DNA of 64,000 bases from Acidobacteriota bacterium (lineage in GTDB: Bacteria > Acidobacteriota > Terriglobia > Bryobacterales > Bryobacteraceae): the NCBI GenBank assembly GCA_018268935.1, contig JAFDVS010000059.1, positions 1-64,000 on the forward strand, in the 5' to 3' direction. The notes under the pieces are model-generated. The model made no database searches, was not told the DNA's origin, and was given only the letters and a program-made list of their open reading frames with translations. Position 1 is the stretch's first letter; each line of letters begins with the position of its first letter. Below are positions 36,464 to 45,300 of the stretch, one piece after another. The position numbers and the translations under genes are program-made.

Positions 36464-38200
36464 GTGCAAGACTGGCGTCGAATCGAAGAACTCTTTCAGG
36501 CTGCGCTGGCGCTACCGAAAGACGAACGGATAGCGTTCGTGCATCAATCGTGTGCTGGCGACGAAGCCTTACGGACCGAAGTCCAGGGTCTCTTGGAAGG
36601 CGTCGATTCGGCGGATGGTTTCCTCGAAGGCACTCCGCTCGGCATGCTCACCCCGCCGTCGGAGGATTTGTCCGCGGGCACGATGTTGGGCCGCTTTCAA
36701 GTGATGGAACTGGTGGGACGCGGCGGGATGGGCGAAGTCTATAAGGCCCACGACACGCGCTTGGGCCGTACGGTCGCTCTAAAGATCTGCCGCCGGGGCT
36801 TCAGCGAACGCTTCGAACGGGAAGCCCGTGCCATTGCCACGCTCAGCCACCCGCATATCTGCACCCTCTACGACGTGGGCCCGAACTACCTCGTAATGGA
36901 GTTGATTCAGGGCCAGCCGCTGGCGGGGCCACTGCCGGTCGAGACGGCGCTCCGCTATGCTGTTCAGGCGGCCGATGCGCTGCGCGCTGCTCATAAGCAG
37001 GGCGTGGTGCATCGTGATTTCAAGCCAGGCAACGTGCTGGTCACAGCCGCTGGAGTCAAATTGGTGGATTTCGGGCTGGCGAGAATGATCGCGCCCGGCG
37101 CCACCGGCGGGGACGACCTGACACTCGCCAATCAGATTCCAGGCACTCTGCGCTATATCTCACCCGAGCAACTGGAAGGTAAGCCCGCCGATGTCCGCAG
37201 CGATCTTTTCGCCTTCGGACTCGTATTGCAGGAAACCATTACGGGCACTCCAGTGTTTGCAGTTCCCAGTCAGGCAGGTTTGATCTCCGCGATTCTCAAA
37301 GACGAGCCGCCGCCACTGACTTCCCCCAAGGGACAGGTTCCTCCCGCTCTCGTCCGGCTGGTGCGGAAGTGCTTGGCCAAGGATCCGGAAGCGCGTTGGC
37401 AAACAGCAGCGGACCTCCACGATGAACTGCAGTGGATCCTGCAAATGGAACTGGCGCCGGCAGCGCGCCCTGCAGCCCCAATCGCTGCGGGGCAAAGACG
37501 ACGCGCACTGGTGGCCGGTTCGCTGGGGGCGTTAGCTCTGCTGGCGGCGGCAGGTCTGGGCTGGCGGCAATGGACCGGCGGGACGCACACCGCTGCCGGG
37601 ATGCCAGCATCAGGGCTTCCCGTGGTCGTCCTCATGGACACCGCTGCTCCGTCCGGCGTCTACGACCCCGAGACGCGCAGCCGCGCCGAAACCAACGCCG
37701 ACGATCTTACCGAGGCTTTGCGGAACCTGCCCCTTGCACTCCATAAGGAGACGGCGGGCGCCACCTGGAATCGTGAAGAGCAACTGGCCAACCAGAGGCC
37801 CTCGCTGATTCTGATCCACCGGTCGATTTTCGTCCACTCGCTGGTCTTTGAGTTCGACGCCGAAGCCAAATCCGGCGCACATAAGAAAGCGTGGCCAATT
37901 CCCAGTGAAGACGACCAGTTCTACAGGCGGCTGTCGCGCATCGGGCGTGACAAGCTCGATGCGCTACTGGGCTATCTGGCAGCGGCCAATCCGCAAACCC
38001 GGTTTATCGTCTACGCCCGGGACTGGTCGGAGGCATCGCGGAAACGCTGGATGGAAGGCCTGGCCCAGCGGTTCCCTGGGTTGCAGGGCCGTGTGATTGG
38101 GATGGAATTACAGCCGGTCGCCGGTGTCGCCAGCTTTCGCCAGGCGCCGAACATTGCCGAAATTCGCAAGGCCGTTTCGGCCATGCTCGGGAAACCCTAA
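36464..38200 (+). CDS. Transmembrane Ser/Thr protein kinase with unrecognised extracytoplasmic domain
   Basis: A 578-residue protein starting at GTG. Residues 1-60 are a helical leader; the Hanks-type kinase domain is at about 77-330 (GRGGMGEVY, HRDFKPGN near 182, VDFGLA, GTLRYISPEQL). A membrane helix is at about 347-367. The outer 200 residues (VVVLMDTAAPSGVYDPETR, RPSLILIHRSIFVHSLVF, QTRFIVYARDWSEASRKR) look alpha/beta and are not one of the common PASTA, TPR or propeller sensors. Its end overlaps the convergent ECF sigma factor gene by 4 nt; kinase and sigma factor may act together. Confidence 0.9.
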   Translation: MQDWRRIEELFQAALALPKDERIAFVHQSCAGDEALRTEVQGLLEGVDSADGFLEGTPLGMLTPPSEDLSAGTMLGRFQVMELVGRGGMGEVYKAHDTRLGRTVALKICRRGFSERFEREARAIATLSHPHICTLYDVGPNYLVMELIQGQPLAGPLPVETALRYAVQAADALRAAHKQGVVHRDFKPGNVLVTAAGVKLVDFGLARMIAPGATGGDDLTLANQIPGTLRYISPEQLEGKPADVRSDLFAFGLVLQETITGTPVFAVPSQAGLISAILKDEPPPLTSPKGQVPPALVRLVRKCLAKDPEARWQTAADLHDELQWILQMELAPAARPAAPIAAGQRRRALVAGSLGALALLAAAGLGWRQWTGGTHTAAGMPASGLPVVVLMDTAAPSGVYDPETRSRAETNADDLTEALRNLPLALHKETAGATWNREEQLANQRPSLILIHRSIFVHSLVFEFDAEAKSGAHKKAWPIPSEDDQFYRRLSRIGRDKLDALLGYLAAANPQTRFIVYARDWSEASRKRWMEGLAQRFPGLQGRVIGMELQPVAGVASFRQAPNIAEIRKAVSAMLGKP

Positions 38201-38778
38201 CCCCCCGGCACGGACGCTTGATCCGCCGTAGCGGAGAGCGCTCGTTTCAGCCACGCTTTGGCCAGTTGCCAATCTCGAACCACAGTGTTGGAATGCACGC
38301 CCAGGACTGCCGCAACTTCTTCCACCTCCAGTCCCCCGAAGTAACGCAATTCCACCACCTGCGCTTTGCGGCTGTCCACTTCGGCCAACTTCTCTAATGC
38401 CTGATGCAGTCCCAGCAGTTCCGCCGCCTTGGCCGGAGTGAACGTCATCGCCTCATCGAAGGGAATGTGGATTTCCTCGCCGCCGCGCTTGCCCGCACCG
38501 GCCCGGCGGGCGTAGTCGACAAGGATCTGCCGCATCAGGTGGGCTGAGATGGCAAAAAAATGAGCCCTGTTTTGCCAGCCTTCCCCCTCCTGCTCCACCA
38601 GACGAAGATACGCCTCATTCACCAGTGCCGAGGGCTGCAGCACATGGCCCTCACGTTCCCGCCGCATGTAGCGAGCCGCGATGCGGCGCAATTCACCGCG
38701 AACGGCCCGGAACAACTCGTTGCGACTGCTCTCGTCGCCCTCTTTCCACTGGATCAGTAACCGAGTGACGCTGTGCAT
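38197..38778 (-). CDS. ECF-type RNA polymerase sigma factor (Sig-70_X6 type)
   Basis: A 193-residue sigma-70 family protein. Region 2 is seen in NELFRAVRGELRRIAARYMR and QPSALVNEAYLRLVEQEGEG, followed by AHFFAISAHLMRQILVDYAR. Region 4 has RKAQVVELRYFGGLEVEEVA and the HTH VAAVLGVHSNTVVRDWQLAK. The ALVNEAYLRL and FFAISAHLMRQILVDYAR strings are typical of the TIGR02999 group common in Acidobacteria and Planctomycetes, often beside Ser/Thr kinases rather than a membrane anti-sigma factor. No anti-sigma gene is adjacent. The TPR gene at 38871 is divergent and may be in its regulon. Confidence 0.9.
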   Translation of the reverse strand: MHSVTRLLIQWKEGDESSRNELFRAVRGELRRIAARYMRREREGHVLQPSALVNEAYLRLVEQEGEGWQNRAHFFAISAHLMRQILVDYARRAGAGKRGGEEIHIPFDEAMTFTPAKAAELLGLHQALEKLAEVDSRKAQVVELRYFGGLEVEEVAAVLGVHSNTVVRDWQLAKAWLKRALSATADQASVPGG

Positions 38779-38870
38779 GAGCCCTCTTGAGCATACCGTT
38801 TTTTTTTCGACTCGCGTTGTGTGCGGCTGGGGAAAACTGCGCCTTCGGCAAGTGGAGGGCTGCTGGGACT

Positions 38871-39893
38871 ATGACGTGGACAGGAAGAAACGCGATTCTG
38901 CTGCTGGTGACCGCTGCGGTGGCGATGGACGCCGCAAGTCCGGCCCGGGTGGACCAGTCGTGGAAGGATGCCGTGGCGAAGAGCGAACGGCTCAAAGTGG
39001 AGGGCAGGATACAGGAGGCCGAGCAGGAGTTGCGGTCGGTTCTGGAACAAACCGGCGCCAACCCGTTGACGGCGGCGGCACAGGCAAGGCTCCATCATGA
39101 TCTTGGATCATTGAGCCAGGATCGCCATCGCCAGCAGGAAGCGATGCTGCACTATAGGCGGGCGATCGCTGCCTGGGAGCAGGCCGGACCGAGCTACCAG
39201 TTGCATCTTGCTTCGACAATCAACAACCTCGCGTGTCTGTTATGGGAGCAAGGACGGCTGAGCGAAGCCAGCCGGACGCTGCAGCGCTCGGTGGCGATCC
39301 AACTGGCGGCTAACGTGCCGAATCCGGAACTGCCGCGCATTCTCTATAACTTCGGCTCCGTGCACCTCGCCCTGGGCGAGCAACAGGAGGGGCGGGCCAT
39401 TCTGGAGCAATTGACGGCACTGCCCGGCCCCCATTGGCTGAAGGGCGACTCCTTGCTGAGCATGGCAGCGGGTAGGTTCGCGCTAAGCCGGCTGCTGCGG
39501 TCCCAGGGTCAGGTCGTGGAAGCCGAAACCCACCGCAAACAGGCCTTGACCTTGTGGGCCGAATGGCTAGCCAGTGGCAGGGCGGACTTTGATCTGGGCC
39601 CGATGACCGATGTGGCGCTGGCGCTATCGACTAGCCAGGCGCCGGCTGAGGCACTCGCCGCGGCTGGCGTGTTGCTCTCCTGGATCGACCAGCAGGGTCC
39701 TGCGGCGGGTCTGCGGGCTGTCTCGGCGATGCGCGCAACAGCGGCCATCCTGCGGCAAGCCCATCGCAAGAGTGAGGCGCGGCTATTGGAACGCCGAGCC
39801 AAGGCAATCCTCGCCGCCAACCAGGACCAACTCGCTCTCCACCGCCACCAGGTCGACGTGCAGACGTTGCGCTCACCGAAGTCGCGATGGTAG
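38871..39893 (+). CDS. Secreted or membrane-anchored TPR protein
   Basis: A 340-residue protein. The ATG at 38871 is chosen because it starts a signal-like helix (RNAILLLVTAAVAMDAASPA). The body is TPR repeats (RLKVEGRIQEAEQELRSVLE, LGSLSQDRHRQQEAMLHYRR, NNLACLLWEQGRLSEASRTL, NFGSVHLALGEQQEGRAILE). It is divergent from the ECF sigma gene across 92 bp. Together with the kinase these three genes form a G-richer block, probably one signalling unit. The function is unknown beyond protein-protein contact. Confidence 0.75.
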   Translation: MTWTGRNAILLLVTAAVAMDAASPARVDQSWKDAVAKSERLKVEGRIQEAEQELRSVLEQTGANPLTAAAQARLHHDLGSLSQDRHRQQEAMLHYRRAIAAWEQAGPSYQLHLASTINNLACLLWEQGRLSEASRTLQRSVAIQLAANVPNPELPRILYNFGSVHLALGEQQEGRAILEQLTALPGPHWLKGDSLLSMAAGRFALSRLLRSQGQVVEAETHRKQALTLWAEWLASGRADFDLGPMTDVALALSTSQAPAEALAAAGVLLSWIDQQGPAAGLRAVSAMRATAAILRQAHRKSEARLLERRAKAILAANQDQLALHRHQVDVQTLRSPKSRW

Positions 39894-39914
39894 GCGCAAG
39901 CAGCCAATGACTCC

Positions 39915-40257
39915 ACCCAGGTCGGCCTCATCGGTTGCGGCAATCCTGGCATGTGCCACCTCCGCATCTACCAGAAGCCGATGGCCGACGAGAACAAAAT
40001 CCGCTTCGCCGCCATCAGCGACATCTACACCGCCGCCAAGCGCCGCGCCCAGCAGCACATCGGGCTCGCGACGCCCTTCGCGCCACCAAAGACGGTGTAC
40101 CTCGAAAAGCCCATGGCCTTCACCATCGCCGAGGCCAGGAAAATCGCCGCCCAAACCGCAAAATCAAAGCAAATCCTCCAAATCGGCTCGCAGTGGTGTT
40201 CCGCCTCCCGATATCACGCCGCCCGCGAAGTCATCAAAAAGGGACGGCAAAATCCGC
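39915..40257 (+). pseudogene. Truncated Gfo/Idh/MocA-family oxidoreductase
   Basis: The frame reads QVGLIGCGNPGMCHLRIYQ (an NAD-binding GxGxxG-like start with the third glycine altered), NKIRFAAISDIYTAAKRRAQ, then jumps to VYLEKPMAFTIAEARKIA, which carries the family EKP motif, and RYHAAREVIKKG. The 50-60 residues normally between the first helix and EKP are missing, no start codon is in frame, and after 40257 the sequence changes abruptly to the ankyrin-gene remnant. It is therefore a gene fragment with an internal deletion and a lost C-terminal two thirds. Confidence 0.75.
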
Positions 40258-40260
40258 GCG

Positions 40261-40458
40261 CCTCCAACCCCCCACCGCCCCAGCCTCCAGCAGCATCTCC
40301 CCCAACGGCCGCGCACCCAGACTCACAGCCAGATTGAGCAGCGTATTCCCGTTCGTATCCCGCTCCACCACCAACCCCGGCTGCTGCGCCAGCAGAGTCC
40401 GCAACGACTCCGCGTCTCCCGCCTGCAAAGCCTCAAACGCCGCCTGAAACAATCTCAT
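40261..40458 (-). pseudogene. 5' remnant of an ankyrin-repeat gene
   Basis: This is a diverged copy of 33747-33941, the first 60 or so codons of the ankyrin gene at 33012 (MRLFQAAFEALQAGDAESLR, then NGNTLLNLAVSLGARPLGEM). The rest of the gene is absent, cut where the sequence joins the oxidoreductase fragment. The start codon and the 33-bp gap to the divergent membrane-protein gene are preserved as in the intact pair. Confidence 0.85.
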
Positions 40459-40491
40459 CCCTCCCTCTCCGTCTCTTTTACTATTCTTCAA

Positions 40492-41121
40492 GTGCCCAAC
40501 ACCACACGGGAAATCTGGTGGCACACCGCCCTCGAATTGTTCGTCGCCATAGCCGCCACACTCATCTTCCACATCGCCCCGGCCTTCCTCGCCACAAAGC
40601 CCATCCGCATTCCAACTGCAATCGCCATCTGGCTCGCCCTCGGCTACACCGAGCGCCTCCTCGTTGCCACACGGCAAGGCAACGTACCCTGGTTCTGTCT
40701 GGCAATCATTCTCATCCTGACCATCACACACAGAACCTTCGCCAGAATCTTCACCGTCGCCGCCCTCACCTTATCCTCCGCACTACTCACCTGGGCCGTA
40801 GCCACCACCTGGCACGGACACTCCTCCCAGAATCCTCACTACAGCGCCCCACCGGACCAACTCGACGGTCTCATCATCCGAGGCATGCTCGTCTCCGCTG
40901 CCCCCGCAGTCCTCGCCCCCACCCAGGTAATCATCTGGAAGTCCGGCATAGTCGGCATCTGCCTCCCGATGCTGATCTCCGTCACCGCCGCATCTCTCGC
41001 CGCCCAAGCCGGAGCTACCCTCCACTGGCGCCCCGCCAACACCATCGTCACCGAACTCGCCGTCCCCTCCTATCAACTTTGGGCCCTCACCATCTTTGGG
41101 CCCTCACCATCGCAGTTCTGA
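40492..41121 (+). CDS. Shortened paralogue of the 33976 membrane protein
   Basis: A GTG-started 209-residue frame that aligns with the 349-residue membrane protein at 33976 but lacks several blocks: about 30 residues after the first helix, about 15 after YTERL, six in the middle and about 80 before NTIVTELAVPSYQLWAL. All of these losses keep the frame. Only the last codons are shifted, by a 17-bp tandem duplication at 41077-41110. It could be a decaying copy or a functional minimal version with about five membrane helices. Its divergent ankyrin partner is only a remnant, which favours decay. Confidence 0.55.
   Translation: MPNTTREIWWHTALELFVAIAATLIFHIAPAFLATKPIRIPTAIAIWLALGYTERLLVATRQGNVPWFCLAIILILTITHRTFARIFTVAALTLSSALLTWAVATTWHGHSSQNPHYSAPPDQLDGLIIRGMLVSAAPAVLAPTQVIIWKSGIVGICLPMLISVTAASLAAQAGATLHWRPANTIVTELAVPSYQLWALTIFGPSPSQF
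41077..41110. repeat. Perfect 17-bp tandem duplication
   Basis: The 17-mer ctttgggccctcaccat occurs at 41077-41093 and again at 41094-41110. It shifts the frame of the membrane-protein paralogue. Without the second copy the protein would continue WALTIAVLILAVCLARSRG, matching the closing helix of the intact relative. Confidence 0.85.
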
Positions 41122-41167
41122 TTCTGGCCGTATGTCTCGCCCGCTCACGCGGAATCCCCTCCTCTAA

Positions 41168-42286
41168 TTAGCGCTGCGCCTGATTCCCAACATCAATCGA
41201 CACCAGTTCCGCCGCCGCAACACCTCGTTGCACAATATGCACAATTAGCCACGCCACAGCGGTAGCTACTAGTGGACACTTCTCCCGATCGCCGCAATCA
41301 CCGGCATCGGAAGCAATATCCGGCACAACTACGGTCGGTTCGTTCTGTTGCGCTACCTGCCACCAACTCTGTCCTACCGTGCCCCACGCTCCAATCGTAA
41401 TCGTGTCGTTCCGCTGCACCAGCAAACAAACCAAGCCATCCCCGTTCGTCATCCCGCTGGAGCTGTAGCTACTCCCAGTAGCGGTCACATGCATGTTATC
41501 CAGCGGATTGCCATAGTGGTCTACAACCTTCACCGTGACGCATGTGATCGTGTTTGAGTCATCCAGGTTCCATCCCCAGTCGATCCGATCAATTGTCCCG
41601 TTATACACCAGAGGCTCCCCTTCTCCTCCGCTCAGCGACGCCGTACCCTCCTGAATCCAACGACCTTCGTTCCTCTCGAAACTGAACAGCCCGGTCTCCC
41701 GTGGTGCGCTCCTCCGTAACCTCTCCGGCACCTCGATCGCGAACCGGATCGACGCCCCACGCGCCAGTTCCGCCGGACGGCCTTGCCGGTCAAACGCGCG
41801 AATCTGGAAAATGCCAAACGAGCGCAGATTGCGGATGCCCCCATCCAGCATCCGTCCCGTGAAGTCCCCCATCGACGCCGACAAGTCCAGCCGATTGGTG
41901 ACATCCAACAACGTGTATTCAATCCGCACGGGTCCGTTGATTGGCCGCCCCTGTTCCGTGCGGAACGCATTCGGCGGAATCGTCAGACGGCTGCGGTTGA
42001 AGATCAGCGTGCCACCCTCACGATTCTCCACCGTCGCACGATTCCGAACCGGAACCAGAATCACAGGAGCCATCGCCCTGGACCGCGTACCCACCACGCG
42101 CGTGTTCGTCATATATCCCCGAGCTATCACCGTAATGCCTGTCCGTTTCGACGGTTCGGCAATGCGAAAGTCAAAATAGCCGCTCCGATCCGTAGTAGCC
42201 ACGGTTCGACCGCCTACTTCGATCACCGCGTTGGCGATCGGTGTACCTCCCGGCGTCAATACATACGATGTGACTCGCTGTTCCAT
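41168..42286 (-). CDS. CILP/carboxypeptidase-regulatory-like beta-sandwich protein
   Basis: A 372-residue protein. Residues 1-80 are a carboxypeptidase-regulatory-like domain (TSYVLTPGGTPIANAVIEVG, DRSGYFDFRIAEPSKRTGIT). The middle (NRSRLTIPPNAFRTEQGRPI, GPVRIEYTLLDVTNRLDLSA) resembles the region shared with cartilage intermediate layer protein and related bacterial surface proteins, and a further sandwich follows at about 255-310. Unusually there is no N-terminal signal peptide, while a hydrophobic helix lies near the C-terminus (LVATAVAWLIVHIVQRG). AGGAGAAA precedes the ATG. It is divergent from the NACHT NTPase gene across 87 bp. Confidence 0.7.
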   Translation of the reverse strand: MEQRVTSYVLTPGGTPIANAVIEVGGRTVATTDRSGYFDFRIAEPSKRTGITVIARGYMTNTRVVGTRSRAMAPVILVPVRNRATVENREGGTLIFNRSRLTIPPNAFRTEQGRPINGPVRIEYTLLDVTNRLDLSASMGDFTGRMLDGGIRNLRSFGIFQIRAFDRQGRPAELARGASIRFAIEVPERLRRSAPRETGLFSFERNEGRWIQEGTASLSGGEGEPLVYNGTIDRIDWGWNLDDSNTITCVTVKVVDHYGNPLDNMHVTATGSSYSSSGMTNGDGLVCLLVQRNDTITIGAWGTVGQSWWQVAQQNEPTVVVPDIASDAGDCGDREKCPLVATAVAWLIVHIVQRGVAAAELVSIDVGNQAQR

Positions 42287-42373
42287 GATTCTATTTCTCC
42301 TCTGCCCGACTACGGCGCAATTCTGCGGAAAACGGGGTCACCACGACACGCGCAGTGATAAATTGAAAATTCC

Positions 42374-45300
42374 ATGTCCGTGGCAAAGCGATTGCAAGAA
42401 ACCAAATCCCTTTGGGACATCCTCCCCAAAGGCACCGAAGGCGGCAAAGAATTCGCCCGCGTCGTGGACCTCCTCCGCTTCCACGAAGCCCGCCGCGCCG
42501 GCCGTTCCATCACCCTCTATTCCGACGCCGCCGGCGATTTCCATGGACTCGACGGTTTCGAAGACTCCCCCGCCGGCCACGTCGGATTCCAATACAAGTT
42601 CATTCCTTCTCCCTTCACTCCCAGCCATCGCGCGGAAATCGAAAAGAGCCTCGCAGCCACACAGAAAGCACAGAAGAAGCTCAAGCTCAAGAAATGGATA
42701 CTGGTCACCCCACAGGATGCCACCCAATCCGCCACCCGCAAAGATGGCGGAGATGTCACCTGGCTCGAGGGGCTCAAGCAGAAACTGAAGCTCCCCTTCG
42801 CCGTCGAGCATTGGGGACACAGAAGCCTCCAGTCCTTGTTCCTTCAGGTCGAATCCATCTGCCTCTACTACTACCCGGAACTCCTCGACCACCAAGGAAA
42901 GAGGCGCAGTTCCATCGCCGATCTCCGTAGCCGCTACAACGACGCCATCCAAGAACTCTACCGCGAGATCCAATTCGTCGGCGTGCCCGTGCGCGAACAC
43001 AAAACCGCGCAAGGCATCCCGATGGAGAACATCTACATCCCCCTCGAAATCACCCCCGAAGGAATCAAAGACGAGACCGCACGCCGCAACCCGCTCGACT
43101 TCCTCGCGCCCGGCATGCGAACAGTCGTGTTAGGCGACCCAGGCAGCGGTAAATCCACGCTCGTCAAATTCCTCGCCCTGGCCGGTCAATCGAAAGCCCT
43201 CCAAGCGCGCTTCAGTCTGCACCCGGAACCCCGCCTGCCAATCGTCGTCATCCTCCGCCGTTACGCCGAGGAACTGCGCAAGAACAGCAACCTCTCACTG
43301 ACCGACTACATCGTCGCCACCATGCGGGCCCAGTTGGAAGTCCCCGCGGAGCGCGACTTCCTCGAATACTATCTGGAATCGGGACGAGCCATCCTCTACT
43401 TTGACGGCCTCGATGAACTCCCCGAATCCGGCATGCGCACCGACGTGCGGGACCGCATCGCCAATTTGTCAAAGGTCTACCCGCATAACACGTTCTTCAT
43501 CACCTCTCGTTTCGTCGGCTACGTCAACCCGTACCGCTTCCGCAACGAAGGATGGTCGCACTACCAGGTTGCTCCATTGCGTCTGCCCGAAATGGAGCGG
43601 TTCGTCCACGATTGGTATCAAGCCCGCATCGCCAATCGCGCCGAAAGGCAGCGGAACATCGACGATTTGGTTTCCATCCTCCGCAACCCCAATCACACGG
43701 CGATCCGTGATCTCGCGGAAAATCCTCTCCTATTGACCATCATTGCCTTAGTCCACCGCATCGAAGCCGACCTGCCCGATGAGCGCGTGCTCCTCTACCG
43801 AAAATGTACGGAAACTCTCCTCTCCACTTGGCACAACTACAAGTCCGCGGATACCGACGGAAAGAAGAGAGGCAAGGTGGAGCGCCGTAACCTCTATCGG
43901 ATGGAGGCGATTGCGAACTGGATGCAGTGCCGTGGCTCAGGCGCAAATCGCGAACGCGCGGTTGCGCCATACGATGAGCTGACCCGATTCCTAACTCAGT
44001 ACATCGAACAGAACGAGCCTGAAGATCCGGATCACGAACCCGATCAGATTGCCGAATACTTCCTCACCTTCGTAAAGGAACGAGCCGGTCTGCTGATCGA
44101 AGCCGGAGACCGCTTGTACAGTTTTGTGCACCTGACCTTCCAGGAGTATCTGACGGCGGAGCACATCAAGCGGCTCTCGGGGAAAGCTGGAGTAGATGCC
44201 GTCTGGGAAGCCATCCGGCCGCACTGTTGCGATCCCCGTTGGCATGAAGTCATCCGCCTCCTGATCGCCGGATACGACAATCCCGACGCCGAAGCTCGCT
44301 TGGTCGAAGAACTCCTCAACCACGACGACCAGCCGGGCGCCAGACGCGCTCCACTCCTCGGCGGGCTGCTCCTCGATGGCGTCGAGGCCGCCGAAAAGCG
44401 GCAGACCCAAATCGTGGATGTCCTTATCCGCGGTTGCTGCAATGCGGAGGATCGCGCAATCTTCCGATCCGTATGGGAACCGTTGGGGGAATGGACAATC
44501 CGGAATGATGCGAATCGAGCCCTGGTGGAGACTTCGTTAGATCAAACGCGTAAACCGCTCCGGACCCTGATGCTTAGCCTCATAGGTCCTGTGCCTTTGG
44601 CAGACGCCATTGAGCTGGTCCCCATTTGGAAACTACGTCGATTGGATTGGCTTGGTGTAGACAGCCACGGGGGGAGCTTCGCGCGTGCCGTTTTGGACTC
44701 CCTGCTGCAGACCGATACGGAAGACGGTGTTGCCGGGGCTTTAGCGTATCAAACATTCATCATCGCCAATGACCACGACAGATGGATAGACTTCCACTCC
44801 AACGCTCTGCTCGTCGCGGTTGAATCGAAGAGACCTCTGATCGGCGGCCCTAATGCTGTTCGAGTGCTATCTCGGGCTTCGATTGACCTAGACAATGGGG
44901 CTTCGGTTAGAGCCATGAATTGGGTTTGGACTCGGGCACGCTACCGGGTCTTGGCTCGGGATCGATCACGTGCTTGTTTTCGGCCGCGATATAGGTCTTT
45001 GACGCTCGACTGGGATCAGGAGGGGGGCCTCGGGGGTCCCGTATGGGAGCAGTTTCAACTCAAACCCGAACGCTTCAGCCACCTATTGGACATCTTGGTT
45101 GACGTCCTAGAGCTCAAACCCGAGTCACTTTGGTCGGAATTCCTTCGTGTCTGCATCCTCCCAACAATCCCCCAACGCATCCGAGCCTACGACCAATCCC
45201 TCTGGGACCGTACCACCCACAACATCGAGTCCGGCAAAGCCAGCGAAGTCGATCTCTGGTGGGCCGCCCATCACCTCCTAACAGACTCCGCATTCTGGAT

